From contig NZ_WBWE01000007.1 of NCBI RefSeq assembly GCF_008932435.1, positions 62,001 through 126,000 of the forward strand: a DNA stretch of 64,000 nt. Direction: 5' to 3'. This DNA comes from Brucella pseudintermedia (GTDB lineage Bacteria > Pseudomonadota > Alphaproteobacteria > Rhizobiales > Rhizobiaceae). The position numbers and the translations under genes are program-made. Below, piece by piece: positions 1 through 9,035 of this stretch (positions are counted from its first letter, which is position 1; every line of letters starts with the position of its first letter). The notes beneath the pieces are model-generated. The model made no database searches, had not been told where the DNA came from, and saw only the letters and a program-made list of their open reading frames with translations.

Positions 1-858
1 GCCACCGCCCAACGAATGGACGAAGATGGCAAGCTGCTTGACGGTCGCTTCGCCAAGGCGCGTTTCCCATGCGGGCATGACGCCATGCTTGGGATGCGAG
101 ACCTGACGCACGATGGCGTCCTCGCCGGAGCCGTAGAACCAGATGGCATCCGTCAGGTTCGGTGCGCCGAACTCGCGCAGGCCCTTGGCGTCCGCGCCGT
201 GGCAGACAGAGCAGTTCTCTGCGAAAACTTTCTGTCCTTCCGGCACCATGTCGGGATTGTGCGGCGTGCCCGACAGGCTCACCACATAGGCGGCGACATC
301 GCGGATCTGCTGCGGTTCCAGCATATCGGCAAAGACCGGCATTTCGGAAATTCGGGTGTCTGCATCGTCCGTCGAGCGCACGCCGTGACGGATCGTCGTC
401 AGGATGTCGTCGATGGAACCGCCCCACAGCCAGTCATCGTCGTTGAGGTTCGGATATCCGGGCGCACCTTGCGCGCCGGAGCCGTGGCATTGCACGCAAT
501 TGACGCGGAAGGCAGCAGCGCCACCGGCAATCGCATATTGGCGCAGGTTTTCATCCGCCAGAATCTCGTGCACGTCCTTGGCCTTGATCTGGTCGATGAT
601 GCCCTGCCGCTCGCTGTCGATCCGCGCGGTTTCCTCCCAGAAAGCGCCGCGGCTGGACCAGCCGAGCATTCCGCCGGTGGAACTGGAAATCAGCGGCCAG
701 GCCGGATAGGCGATCACATAGGCAAGCGCCCAGAAGATGGTCGCGTAGAATGTCCACAGCCACCAGCGGGGCATCGGATTGTCGAGTTCCTTGATGCCGT
801 CCCATTCGTGGCCGGTGGTCGCGACGCCGGTTACTTCGTCGATTTGCTTGTCAGTCAT
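1..858 (-). CDS. ccoP: cbb3-type cytochrome c oxidase subunit III CcoP (3' end outside window)
   Basis: Dihaem cytochrome c subunit of the high-affinity cbb3 terminal oxidase; it passes electrons from the bc1/cytochrome c pool towards the CcoN catalytic site. The frame runs open from the ATG at 858 to base 1, 286 codons without a stop, so the C-terminus lies beyond the window. An N-terminal CcoP domain holds one membrane helix starting WWLWTFYATIFW. Two cytochrome c domains follow, with haem-binding motifs CVQCH and CSVCH. The start codon overlaps the end of ccoQ, as expected for a translationally coupled ccoNOQP operon. Family assignment is firm. Confidence 0.95.
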   Translation of the reverse strand, partial: MTDKQIDEVTGVATTGHEWDGIKELDNPMPRWWLWTFYATIFWALAYVIAYPAWPLISSSTGGMLGWSSRGAFWEETARIDSERQGIIDQIKAKDVHEILADENLRQYAIAGGAAAFRVNCVQCHGSGAQGAPGYPNLNDDDWLWGGSIDDILTTIRHGVRSTDDADTRISEMPVFADMLEPQQIRDVAAYVVSLSGTPHNPDMVPEGQKVFAENCSVCHGADAKGLREFGAPNLTDAIWFYGSGEDAIVRQVSHPKHGVMPAWETRLGEATVKQLAIFVHSLGGG

Positions 859-1009
859 TTGCGTCATCCTTGAAAGGAATGTCCTTCGCGTGGTCGGCTA
901 GCTGCTTGCTGCCCGGCCGGAAGGCGTAGAGAACGACGAAGAGAAAAAAGAGCGCCATGCCGAGCAGACCCCAGCTATCGGCGAAAGTGCGCATGGTATT
1001 GTAATCCAT
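851..1009 (-). CDS. ccoQ: cbb3-type cytochrome c oxidase subunit IV CcoQ
   Basis: A 52-residue protein with one membrane helix (LLGMALFFLFVVLYAF), followed by the RPG motif typical of CcoQ/FixQ and a short polar cytoplasmic tail. CcoQ stabilises or assists assembly of the cbb3 oxidase. It sits between ccoO (start 1756, stop 1025) and ccoP, overlapping ccoP by 8 bases. Too short for most automated ORF cut-offs, but order, size and the TM-RPG pattern make the call secure. Confidence 0.93.
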   Translation of the reverse strand: MDYNTMRTFADSWGLLGMALFFLFVVLYAFRPGSKQLADHAKDIPFKDDAND

Positions 1010-1024
1010 CGCTAAATCTCCGCT

Positions 1025-1756
1025 TTATCTCGCTTTGGGGGACTGGTCGTAGGTCGAGAAATCGACCAGCGTGCCGAGCATCTGGAGATAGGCGATGAGT
1101 GCGTCCATCTCCGAGATCATCTGCGGGTTGCCATCGAAATCACCGACCCTGGCCTTGGGATAGCGTGCCTCGACGCCGGACGTGTCAGCATCCGGCGTGG
1201 CCTGTGCCTTCAGATCGTCAAGCGCGTTGTCGATCATTTCCTGGCTGTAGGGCACGCCAACCGCCACATTGGCCTTCAGATTGGCCGCAATGTTGGAAGC
1301 CTCCAGCGGACGGTCCTTCAGGAAGGCATAGCTTGGCATGACCGATTCCGGCACCACGTCGCGCGGACGGACGAGATGCTGCACGTGCCACTCGTTCGAA
1401 TAGCGGCCGCCGACGCGCGCGAGGTCGGGCCCCGTGCGCTTGGAGCCCCACTGGAAGGAATGATCGTACATGGATTCCGCCGCGAGGCTGTAATGGCCGT
1501 AGCGCTCCACCTCGTCACGGAAAGGACGGATCATCTGGCTGTGGCAGAGATAGCAGCCTTCACGCACGTAGACGTCGCGGCCCGCCAGTTCCAGCGGTGA
1601 ATAGGGGCGCATGCCCTCCACCTTCTCGATGGTGTTTTCGAGATAGAAGAGCGGTGCGATTTCCACGATGCCGCCAACCGTAACCACGGCGAGCGATGCG
1701 ATCAGCAGCAGCGTTGCGTTCTTCTCCAGCTTGGAGTGGTTCTTTAGTATCGACAT
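1025..1756 (-). CDS. ccoO: cbb3-type cytochrome c oxidase subunit II CcoO
   Basis: Monohaem membrane-anchored cytochrome c subunit of the cbb3 oxidase, 243 residues. One N-terminal helix lies at about residues 15-37 and the haem motif CYLCH at residues 68-72. Conserved FixO features such as YPLxR-like and QMLGT segments are visible near the C-terminus. It lies 14 bases after ccoN on the same strand, consistent with one transcript from the FNR-controlled promoter upstream of ccoN. Confidence 0.95.
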   Translation of the reverse strand: MSILKNHSKLEKNATLLLIASLAVVTVGGIVEIAPLFYLENTIEKVEGMRPYSPLELAGRDVYVREGCYLCHSQMIRPFRDEVERYGHYSLAAESMYDHSFQWGSKRTGPDLARVGGRYSNEWHVQHLVRPRDVVPESVMPSYAFLKDRPLEASNIAANLKANVAVGVPYSQEMIDNALDDLKAQATPDADTSGVEARYPKARVGDFDGNPQMISEMDALIAYLQMLGTLVDFSTYDQSPKAR

Positions 1757-1770
1757 AAATCACACGCTCC

Positions 1771-3396
1771 TTATTCGGCAGGCTGCATGGCTGCACCGGC
1801 TACAGTCCGGGTGCCGCCCATCGGGGCTTCGTTGCGCAGATTGCCGCGAATGGTCTGATAGACGTTCCAGGCCATCACGAAGCCGCCGGCGAGGTAGAGC
1901 ACGCCGCCAAGCGTACGGATGACGTAGTATGGGAACATGGCGAGCACGGTTTCCGCGAAGGAATAGACGAGGAAGCCCTGATCGTCGTATTCGCGCCACA
2001 TCAGGCCCTGCTGGATACCGGCGACCCACATAGCAGCCGCATAGAGAACGATGCCGAGCGTCGCCAGCCAGAAGTGCCAGTTGACCATGCGGATCGAATA
2101 GAGCCGCTGGCGGTTCCACAGCTTCGGCGCCAGATAGTAGACGGCGGCAAACGAGATCATGCCGTTCCAGCCAAGCGCCCCCGCATGAACGTGACCGATG
2201 GTCCAGTCCGTATAGTGCGAGAGCGAGTTGACGGCCTTGATCGACAGCATCGGGCCTTCAAATGTCGCCATGCCGTAGAAGGCGATGGCGGCAACCATCA
2301 GGCGGATGATCGGATCGGTGCGAACCTTGTCCCAAGCGCCCGAAAGCGTCATCAGGCCGTTGATCATGCCGCCCCACGACGGCATCCACAGCATGATGGA
2401 GAAGACCATGCCGAGCGTCTGCGCCCAGTCGGGAACGGCGGTGTAATGCAGATGGTGCGGACCGGCCCAGATATAGAGGAAGATGATCGACCAGAAGTGC
2501 ACGATCGACAGGCGGTAGGAATAGATCGGGCGCTCTGCCTGCTTCGGCACGAAATAGTACATCATGGCCAGGAACGGCACGGTCAGGAAGAAGGCGACGG
2601 CGTTGTGGCCATACCACCACTGCGTCACCGCATCCTGCACGCCCGCGAAGGCTGAATAGCTCTTCACGCCGAGGAACGAGACCGGGATCGCCAGGTTGTT
2701 GACGATGTGCAGCATGGCAATGGTGATGATGAAGGACAGGTAGAACCAGTTCGCCACATAGATATGCGGCTCCTTGCGCTTCAGGATCGTGCCGAGGAAG
2801 ACGACCAGATAGGCGACCCAGACAATGGTGAGCCAGATGTCGACATACCATTCCGGTTCTGCATATTCGCGGCTCTGCGTGATGCCGAGCAGGTAGCCGG
2901 TCGCGGCCATGACGATGAAGAGCTGGTAGCCCCAGAACACGAACCATGCGAGGTCGCCGCCGATGAGCCGGGCGCGGCAGGTGCGCTGCACGACATAGAA
3001 GGACGAGCAGATCAGCGCATTGCCGCCGAATGCGAAGATCACCGCAGAAGTGTGCAGCGGACGCAGGCGGCCGAAGTTCAGATAGGGTTCCAGATTGAGA
3101 TCGGGAAAGGCGAGTTGCGCGGCGATGACCACACCGACCAGAAAGCCGACGACGCCCCAGAAAACCGTTGCGATCACGCCGTAGCGAATGGGCCCGTCCA
3201 TATAGGTGGACGTATCGACCTTTTTCGGCGTCAGGCCGTAATCGGCATTCCGCATCAGAAGAATGGTGAAGATGGCCAGTGTAGCGAACAGAATCCACAT
3301 GTGGGTTCTGAACAGCTCATCATGGGAAAATCCGGCCAGAAGCACGGCAAAAAGTGCTCCCAGACCGGACAGGACTGTTCCAGCGGCGTAGTTCAT
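1771..3396 (-). CDS. ccoN: cbb3-type cytochrome c oxidase catalytic subunit I CcoN
   Basis: Catalytic subunit carrying low-spin haem b and the haem b3-CuB centre, where oxygen is reduced and protons are pumped. 541 residues with about 12 membrane helices. The haem-copper His-rich helices are visible (for example [36 protein letters not shown]). It is the first gene of ccoNOQP on the minus strand, 91 bases after the FNR box at 3487-3500. In this lineage the cbb3 oxidase supports growth at low oxygen. Full length. Confidence 0.97.
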   Translation of the reverse strand: MNYAAGTVLSGLGALFAVLLAGFSHDELFRTHMWILFATLAIFTILLMRNADYGLTPKKVDTSTYMDGPIRYGVIATVFWGVVGFLVGVVIAAQLAFPDLNLEPYLNFGRLRPLHTSAVIFAFGGNALICSSFYVVQRTCRARLIGGDLAWFVFWGYQLFIVMAATGYLLGITQSREYAEPEWYVDIWLTIVWVAYLVVFLGTILKRKEPHIYVANWFYLSFIITIAMLHIVNNLAIPVSFLGVKSYSAFAGVQDAVTQWWYGHNAVAFFLTVPFLAMMYYFVPKQAERPIYSYRLSIVHFWSIIFLYIWAGPHHLHYTAVPDWAQTLGMVFSIMLWMPSWGGMINGLMTLSGAWDKVRTDPIIRLMVAAIAFYGMATFEGPMLSIKAVNSLSHYTDWTIGHVHAGALGWNGMISFAAVYYLAPKLWNRQRLYSIRMVNWHFWLATLGIVLYAAAMWVAGIQQGLMWREYDDQGFLVYSFAETVLAMFPYYVIRTLGGVLYLAGGFVMAWNVYQTIRGNLRNEAPMGGTRTVAGAAMQPAE

Positions 3397-3486
3397 GAAA
3401 TCCCCTCGCAGCGCATGACAAGAGCCGTCTCGGATGAGACAGCAATAGCGATAGGTTCGCTATCTGCGCTCGGGGTGCGCGTGTCA

Positions 3487-3500
3487 TTGATCTAAATCAA
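3487..3500 (-). promoter_or_regulatory. FNR/FnrL box (anaerobox) upstream of ccoN
   Basis: TTGATCTAAATCAA is a perfect match to the FNR/FixK consensus TTGAT-N4-ATCAA. It is palindromic and sits 91 bases upstream of the ccoN start. Low-oxygen activation of ccoNOQP by an FnrL/FixK-type regulator is the established arrangement in alphaproteobacteria. Confidence 0.9.
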
Positions 3501-3558
3501 AGAGCGGCGGAAAGAGCTGTGGCATGGCAAGGGCCGTCAGGTCTGCGCCTTCCGGCTG

Positions 3559-4920
3559 TCAGCCGACGGGGGTGCCGGGAATGACGAATTCCGCCCGAAG
3601 GCCGCCCTCGGGGCGGTTGTTCAGCCGCAATTCGCCACCCATCCGCTCCACCGCCATTTTCACGATGGGCAGTCCAAGGCCGCTGCCGGTCTCGTTGCGG
3701 TGCGTGCCGCGGAAGAAGCGTTCAGTCACATGCGGCATTTCGCCCTCGGGAATGCCGGGGCCGCCATCCTCCACGACAAGCCGCACCTTGCCGTTTTCCG
3801 TTTCGATGCGGCAATGCACGGTTTCGCCCATCGGCGAGTGATTGACGGCATTTTCAATCAGGTTGCGGGCAGCAAGCGTGAAGAAATGCGGGGAAGGCAG
3901 TTGCACCAGCGGCATGGTTTTCGGCAGTTCGATGGAAACGCCGCGCTGCGCCGCGAGCATTCGCATGTCTGTGGAAACCGCGACCAGAAGCTGGCACGCC
4001 GGTTCATATGCGGATGTTTCCATTTCTTCGCCGGTTTCGAGTGCTGCCAGATCAAGCAACTGGTTGACAAGGCGGCTGGTGCGGTCGACGCCCGCCGCGA
4101 TCTGGCGCACCGCATTGGCGCGTATCGTTTCATCCTTTGCGCCCGCGGCAATCTGCGCCTGCGTCTTTAGCCCGGCAAGCGGCGTCTTCAATTCATGCGC
4201 CGCGAAGATCGCAAAGTTGCGCTCGCGCTCGCGCGCCTCCTCAACGCGATGGAAAAGCCCGTTCAGCGCGGTGACCGCAGGCGCAATTTCGCTCGGCAAA
4301 TTCTGTTCGGGAAGCGGATGCAGGTCTTCTGCCCGCCGTTTGGAAAGCACCGACGCAAGGCGGCTCAGCGGATCGAGGCCCCGCCGCACGCACAGCCAGA
4401 TCATGATCGCCAGAACGGGCAGCATCAACAAGGCTGGCAGCACGAGACCCGTCACGACATTCTGGACCAGCCTTTCGCGTACGCTGAGGCTATCGCCGAC
4501 CATGACGCGCAGGCCGAGCTGGGTATTTTCCACCGCGAAAACACGCCAGCGGTCGCCCGCCACTTCTGTATCGGAAAAGCCGTTCGCGATATTGGTGAGC
4601 CGCACGCCCGGCGCGCTTTCGGAGCGTCCCACAAGCCTGCCGTCGAGCGCCCATATCTGGCAGAAAAGCTGCCGGTCGTAGATCGGAAAATCGGGGAGCG
4701 GTTTCAGCGAAAGCTGTCCGCCGTCGCCGTCCGGCCCCACCTCCACCCGATGCTCGCTCAGAAGCGAATTGACCATGCGCGCGGCTTCCATCAGGCGCGC
4801 ATCAAGCACTTTTTCAAGTTGCGACTGGGTGCTGTTGTGTATCCATATCACGGCGAACAGCCAGACAAGGCACGTAACGCCGATGAGGATGCCGGTCAGG
4901 CGGCTGCGAATGGAATTCAT
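3559..4920 (-). CDS. sensor histidine kinase, QseC/TctE-like (EnvZ-OmpR class)
   Basis: Membrane histidine kinase, 453 residues. The ATG at 4920 overlaps the response regulator stop (ATGA). A longer in-frame extension to 5199 exists but lies wholly inside the regulator gene, so I reject it. Helices at about 10-28 and 155-177 bracket a periplasmic domain of about 125 residues with a single cysteine, C87. H-box FAAHELKTPLAGL (H242), N-box NLIENAVNHSP, G1 EDGGPGIP and G2 GSGLGLPIV are all intact. It should phosphorylate the adjacent OmpR-type regulator. The signal is unknown, but the divergent dsbD operon suggests envelope redox or cell wall stress. Confidence 0.9.
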   Translation of the reverse strand: MNSIRSRLTGILIGVTCLVWLFAVIWIHNSTQSQLEKVLDARLMEAARMVNSLLSEHRVEVGPDGDGGQLSLKPLPDFPIYDRQLFCQIWALDGRLVGRSESAPGVRLTNIANGFSDTEVAGDRWRVFAVENTQLGLRVMVGDSLSVRERLVQNVVTGLVLPALLMLPVLAIMIWLCVRRGLDPLSRLASVLSKRRAEDLHPLPEQNLPSEIAPAVTALNGLFHRVEEARERERNFAIFAAHELKTPLAGLKTQAQIAAGAKDETIRANAVRQIAAGVDRTSRLVNQLLDLAALETGEEMETSAYEPACQLLVAVSTDMRMLAAQRGVSIELPKTMPLVQLPSPHFFTLAARNLIENAVNHSPMGETVHCRIETENGKVRLVVEDGGPGIPEGEMPHVTERFFRGTHRNETGSGLGLPIVKMAVERMGGELRLNNRPEGGLRAEFVIPGTPVG

Positions 4921-5582
4921 GCCTTTGCTCCCGCCAGCCGGTAGCCGACCCCGCGCACGGTTTCGATATAGTCCGAACCGAGCTTCGCCCGCAGATGGTG
5001 GATATGCACTTCCACTGCATTGCTCTCCACTTCCTCCTGCCAGCCGTAAAGCGCCTCTTCCAGCGAGGATTTGGACAAGGTGGCGGCGGGCCGCTCCATC
5101 AGGGCGCGCAGGATGGAAAATTCGCGCCGGGTCAGCCGCACGGGTTCCCCATGGAAACGCACCGACATCTCCGCCGGGTCGAGCTCGACGCCGCGCCACT
5201 CCATGAGGGCACTGGCGCGTCCAGCACCCCGGCGCGCAACTGCGCGCACGCGGGCCGCAAGCTCGTGCAGATCGAAGGGCTTGCCGACATAATCGTCCGC
5301 ACCGGCGTCAAGGCCCGCGATACGCTCGGGCACCTGATCGCGCGCGGTCAGCAGCAGAACCGGCGTCTCGTCGCGGCCGCGCCGCATGGATTTCAGAATA
5401 TCGAGGCCCGATCCATCGGGCAGCATCAGGTCGAGCACCACGGCATTGTAATTCTGCGCGGCAAGGGCTGCCTCGGCATCGCCGCAACTGGAAACGGCAT
5501 CCACGGTGAAACCGGCAAGCCCAAGCCCTACGGTCAGTCCGTCGAGAAGGATCGTGTCATCTTCCACCACGAGTATGCGCAT
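4917..5582 (-). CDS. response regulator, OmpR/PhoB family (QseB/PmrA/TctD-like)
   Basis: 221-residue transcription factor. The receiver domain has acidic pocket E7/D8/D9, phosphoacceptor D51 (VVLDLMLPDGSG) and K101 (GKPFD). The C-terminal winged helix has recognition helix region VEVHIHHLRAKLG, very close to QseB/PmrA/TctD regulators. It is first in a two-gene operon with the kinase. Its start is 60 bases from a perfect CTTAAG-N5-CTTAAG repeat, the known target type of this subfamily, so it probably autoregulates and controls divergent dsbD. Confidence 0.93.
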   Translation of the reverse strand: MRILVVEDDTILLDGLTVGLGLAGFTVDAVSSCGDAEAALAAQNYNAVVLDLMLPDGSGLDILKSMRRGRDETPVLLLTARDQVPERIAGLDAGADDYVGKPFDLHELAARVRAVARRGAGRASALMEWRGVELDPAEMSVRFHGEPVRLTRREFSILRALMERPAATLSKSSLEEALYGWQEEVESNAVEVHIHHLRAKLGSDYIETVRGVGYRLAGAKA

Positions 5583-5641
5583 GAATTCCTGTTTCTGCCT
5601 TTATTGGTGTTTAACCCCGCGTGGACTTTTCCCCGCGCCAG

Positions 5642-5658
5642 CTTAAGGCTGCCTTAAG
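5642..5658. promoter_or_regulatory. PmrA/QseB-type response regulator box (CTTAAG-N5-CTTAAG)
   Basis: CTTAAGGCTGCCTTAAG is an exact hexamer direct repeat with an 11-base period, the documented target architecture of PmrA/BasR and QseB regulators. It lies in the 129-base region between the divergent response regulator (start 5582) and dsbD (start 5712), 60 and 54 bases from the two starts. Binding by the adjacent regulator is inferred. Confidence 0.75.
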
Positions 5659-5711
5659 GTGGCGGGCACATTCGCTTTTTGCAACATGATCCAATTTATC
5701 CGAATCGAATT

Positions 5712-7538
5712 ATGCGGAAAACCGTGACACGTCTTTTTGCGAGCCTTGCAAGCATCACCCTCGCCCTGTTTCTGGCGACCGGTTCGGCTGTCGGCTCCAG
5801 CCCGCTGCCGGCCGATCAGGCTTTTCGCCTGAGCGTAACGAAGGATACGGATGGCCGTCTTGTGCTCAACTGGCAGATTGCTGGCGGTTACTATCTTTAT
5901 CGCGACCACATCGAGGCGAAGGACGGGCAGGGAAACGCGCTTGCGGTCGACACGCAGCCCGGCCAGCCAAAGGACGATCCGAATTTCGGGCGGCTTGAGG
6001 TCTATTACACCCACGCCACGGCAAGCGTGAAAGCGGACGCACAGCCGCTGGAACTGACCTATCAGGGCTGCCAGGAAGACGGCATCTGCTACCGTCCGGA
6101 AACGAGGACCATCGATCCCGTCACGCTCGCAATATCGAGCGAGAAAGGCCAGAAAGCCAAGCTGCTGACGCAGGCATCGGCATTCGCGCCCGCTTCTGCA
6201 TCAGCCGCTCCGCAAGGTGCGGCATTTGCCCTCGCGCCTGAAAAAGGCATGGTCGAGGGGCTGCTTGACCGGGGCGGCACCGGGCTGGTGATCGCCGCAT
6301 TTCTGGCTTTCGGCGTGCTGCTTGCCTTCACGCCGTGCGTTTTTCCGATCTATCCCATTCTTGCCGGAACGCTGGCGCGGGAAGGGGAGAAGCTGACGGC
6401 AAAGCGCGGCTTCGTGCTTTCCGCCGTCTATGTCGTCAGCCTGGCGCTGGGCTTCGCCGTGGTTGGTGCAATCGCAGGCTGGTCGGGGCAGAACCTGCAA
6501 ATGGTGCTGCAATCCAGATGGACAGCACTGGTGCTGGCAGGAATCTTCACGCTTCTGGCGCTCTCCATGTTCGGCCTGTTCCAGATCCAGCTTCCCAATT
6601 CATGGGTCAGCGCGATTTCCTCGGCTACAGGCCCCAATGGCCAGCAGCGGACAGGTTCCAAGCGGTCGGCGGCGATACTCGGCTTCTCGTCCGTGCTGAT
6701 TGTCGGCCCGTGCGTTACGGCGCCGCTCGCGGGCGCGCTCCTTTATATCGCGCAGACCGCCAATGTCGCGCTCGGTGCTACCGCCCTCTTTGCGCTCGGC
6801 ATCGGCAAGGGATTGCCGCTCATTGCCTTCGCTACGCTCGGCGCGGGCACGCTTCCGCGCGCAGGCGCATGGATGGAAACGGTGAAGCAGGTTTTCGGCT
6901 TCGGTTTTCTCGCCACCGCAATCTTCATGGCCGCGCCGCTGTTGCCGCCGGGCGTGGACATGGTGCTGTGGGCGCTTCTGCTTTTCGGGGCTGCAAGTTT
7001 CGCATTCCTCAAAATTCCGGGGCGCAGCGTTGTCGCCCGCACCATCGGCACGGCAGCCTTCGTTTACGGCGTCATTTTGATGCTTGGCGTGGCTTCGGGC
7101 GGAAAAGACCCATTGCAACCGCTGGCCGCATTCGGTAACCGTGGCGGCAATCAGAATCTGGCCGCGCTGCAATTTGCGCCGGTCGAGACTGTTTCTTCCC
7201 TTCAGGAGAAACTTGGCAAAGCGCGCGGCGATAGGCCGACGCTTGTCTATTTCACGGCGGATTGGTGCGTAAGCTGTTCCGCCGTGGAGCGCCGGGTTTT
7301 GCCTGATGCTGGCGTGAAGAAGGCATTGGAAGGCTATCAGCTTGTCAAGGCGGATATTTCCGAGCTGACAGCAGGCAATGCCGATCTGATGGCAAAGCTG
7401 GGTGTAGCCGGTCCGCCGACGATGATCTTCTTCGATCGCATCAGCAAGGAACCGGAGGGAACCAGATTGGTGGGCGACGTCACAGCCGCCTCTATCGAAC
7501 GCTCGGTCGGCCTTTTGAGCGCGGACCGGAAACAATGA
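5712..7538 (+). CDS. dsbD: thiol:disulfide interchange protein DsbD
   Basis: Inner membrane electron carrier that moves reducing power from cytoplasmic thioredoxin to periplasmic thiol proteins. From the ATG at 5712 it has 608 residues; an upstream in-frame start at 5679 would put 11 residues before the signal peptide and is unlikely. Signal peptide at about 1-28. The N-terminal DsbC-like domain has the redox pair C120/C126 (CQEDGIC). About eight helices follow, with the two conserved membrane cysteines (TPCVFPIYP and VGPCVTAPLAG). The C-terminal thioredoxin domain has CVSC. All three redox modules are complete. Its stop overlaps the next gene. Confidence 0.95.
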   Translation: MRKTVTRLFASLASITLALFLATGSAVGSSPLPADQAFRLSVTKDTDGRLVLNWQIAGGYYLYRDHIEAKDGQGNALAVDTQPGQPKDDPNFGRLEVYYTHATASVKADAQPLELTYQGCQEDGICYRPETRTIDPVTLAISSEKGQKAKLLTQASAFAPASASAAPQGAAFALAPEKGMVEGLLDRGGTGLVIAAFLAFGVLLAFTPCVFPIYPILAGTLAREGEKLTAKRGFVLSAVYVVSLALGFAVVGAIAGWSGQNLQMVLQSRWTALVLAGIFTLLALSMFGLFQIQLPNSWVSAISSATGPNGQQRTGSKRSAAILGFSSVLIVGPCVTAPLAGALLYIAQTANVALGATALFALGIGKGLPLIAFATLGAGTLPRAGAWMETVKQVFGFGFLATAIFMAAPLLPPGVDMVLWALLLFGAASFAFLKIPGRSVVARTIGTAAFVYGVILMLGVASGGKDPLQPLAAFGNRGGNQNLAALQFAPVETVSSLQEKLGKARGDRPTLVYFTADWCVSCSAVERRVLPDAGVKKALEGYQLVKADISELTAGNADLMAKLGVAGPPTMIFFDRISKEPEGTRLVGDVTAASIERSVGLLSADRKQ

Positions 7539-8374
7539 TGAAATGTATTGAAATTGGCCCGGGGGCAAGGAAATTGACTATACTGAATGAGAAGCCGGAC
7601 GCACGAAAATCACTGTTCCGGGTGGCTGTCATTGCCTGTCTGCCTTTTGTTGCCGCAGCCTGCACGACTGCGTCCGCGGATCGGCCGATTGCTGTCACCA
7701 TGCCGCAGCCGGCGGCTTTCACGCCTCAGCCCGTTGCGGCGGAGCCCGTTGCAGCGGAACCAGTGAGCCAGCCTGCGCCGGAAGTGCAGACGGCCAGAAG
7801 CGAATATGAGACCATCTATGGCGCGGTGAACGATCGCGGCAATCTCATCCCGGCGCTCGATGTCAGCAAGATCGCCGAGCGCAATCTGCGCCGCGAAGTC
7901 GATTATGCCACGAACGAGCCGGTCGGAACCATCGTGGTCGATCCCTATGCGCGCTATCTCTACCTTGTGCAGCCGGGCGGCAAGGCGATCCGTTATTCGG
8001 TGGGCGTTGGCCGCGCGGGTCTGACTTTCTCCGGCGATGCGAAGGTCGCCTACAAGGCGCAGTGGCCGCGCTGGACGCCGACCGCCAACATGATCAAGCG
8101 CAATCCGGAGCATTACGCAAAATACGCGAAGGGCCTTGAGGGCGGCATCCGCAATCCGCTCGGCGCCCGCGCGCTCTATCTCTATCGTGATGGCAAGGAC
8201 ACGCTTTACCGCATCCACGGCACCAATGAGCCTTGGTCCGTCGGCAAGGCCGCATCGTCCGGCTGCATCCGCCTCTATAATCAGGACATCCTCGATCTCT
8301 ACAAACGCGCCAATTCCGGTGCGCGTGTCGTCGTGTTGGATAAATCCCAATCAGGCAAAGGAGCAAGCTCGTGA
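7535..8374 (+). CDS. L,D-transpeptidase lipoprotein (YkuD family)
   Basis: Forms 3-3 peptidoglycan cross-links or attaches outer membrane proteins to peptidoglycan. 279 residues. A lipobox-like segment ends in C43 (FVAAACTT), so it is probably a lipoprotein. The YkuD domain ends with HGT at the active site and SSGCIRL, with catalytic cysteine about C244. The ATG overlaps the dsbD stop (ATGA), and its own stop overlaps the start of a DsbA-like gene. The catalytic cysteine needs to stay reduced in the oxidising periplasm, which gives a direct reason for the coupling to dsbD. The exact N-terminus is uncertain because the signal segment begins late. Confidence 0.9.
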   Translation: MMKCIEIGPGARKLTILNEKPDARKSLFRVAVIACLPFVAAACTTASADRPIAVTMPQPAAFTPQPVAAEPVAAEPVSQPAPEVQTARSEYETIYGAVNDRGNLIPALDVSKIAERNLRREVDYATNEPVGTIVVDPYARYLYLVQPGGKAIRYSVGVGRAGLTFSGDAKVAYKAQWPRWTPTANMIKRNPEHYAKYAKGLEGGIRNPLGARALYLYRDGKDTLYRIHGTNEPWSVGKAASSGCIRLYNQDILDLYKRANSGARVVVLDKSQSGKGASS

Positions 8375-8985
8375 TGAACCGCCGTCAGATACTGGCCGCA
8401 ACGGCGGCGGGTGCCGCAACGATTGCGATTTCAGGCGGCGAAAGCCTTGCGCAGCGCGTGCCGACGGTTGCGGAAGTACTCTACGACAAGGAAATCCCGG
8501 TTCTGGGCAACCCGAACGGCAATGTGACCATCGTGGAATATTTCGACTACCAATGCCCCTACTGCAAGAAGGGGCATGGCGAGCTGATGCGCGTGGTCAA
8601 GGATGACGGCAATGTCCGTCTCGTCATGAAGGACTGGATCATCTTCGGCGATACATCGGCCTATGCCGCGCGTCTTGTGCTCGCGGCGGAAAAGTCCGGG
8701 AATTATGTAAAGGCGATGGAAGCGCTGATGGCGACGCCCGGTCGCCTCACGCCGGAACAGGTGGATGCGGCGCTGAAGAAGGGTGGGCTTGATCCGGCAA
8801 AGCTGAATGCGGCCTATAAGGCCGATTCCAAGCGCATCAATGCCATTCTTGAGCGCAATATGGATCAGGGCGAAGCCTTCAATTTCGGCGGCACGCCTTC
8901 CTTCGTCATCGGCACCAAGCTTTATGGCGGTGTCATGAAGGAGCCGGAACTGATCGAGGCGATCAAGGAAGCGCGAAAGTCCTGA
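8374..8985 (+). CDS. periplasmic DsbA-family thiol:disulfide protein (CPYC active site)
   Basis: 203 residues from the ATG at 8374 (a GTG at 8371 is possible; AGGAG lies just upstream). An N-terminal twin-arginine-like signal (NRRQILAAT) precedes a thioredoxin fold of the DsbA/Com1 type (Thioredoxin_4). The active site is CPYC at 61-64 and the cis-proline loop is GGTPSFVIG. CPYC is the active site of E. coli DsbG, which keeps single cysteines of L,D-transpeptidases reduced using DsbD, although this protein belongs to another fold subgroup. As third gene of dsbD-ldt-dsbA it is likely the soluble partner linking DsbD to the transpeptidase. Confidence 0.88.
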   Translation: MNRRQILAATAAGAATIAISGGESLAQRVPTVAEVLYDKEIPVLGNPNGNVTIVEYFDYQCPYCKKGHGELMRVVKDDGNVRLVMKDWIIFGDTSAYAARLVLAAEKSGNYVKAMEALMATPGRLTPEQVDAALKKGGLDPAKLNAAYKADSKRINAILERNMDQGEAFNFGGTPSFVIGTKLYGGVMKEPELIEAIKEARKS

Positions 8986-9001
8986 ACTGATGCGGTGATG
9001 A

Positions 9002-9029
9002 AAGGGCGGAGTTAAAAAGCTCCGCCCTT
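9002..9029. terminator. bidirectional hairpin terminator
   Basis: A perfect 10-bp stem (AAGGGCGGAG / CTCCGCCCTT) with an 8-base A-rich loop. It sits between the convergent DsbA-like gene and the aldehyde dehydrogenase gene and can serve both strands. Confidence 0.85.
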
Positions 9030-9035
9030 CTTGAT

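Noticed and set aside
4921-5199. N-terminal extension of the histidine kinase
   Set aside because: It would lie entirely within the response regulator gene; the ATGA overlap start at 4920 fits family and coupling.
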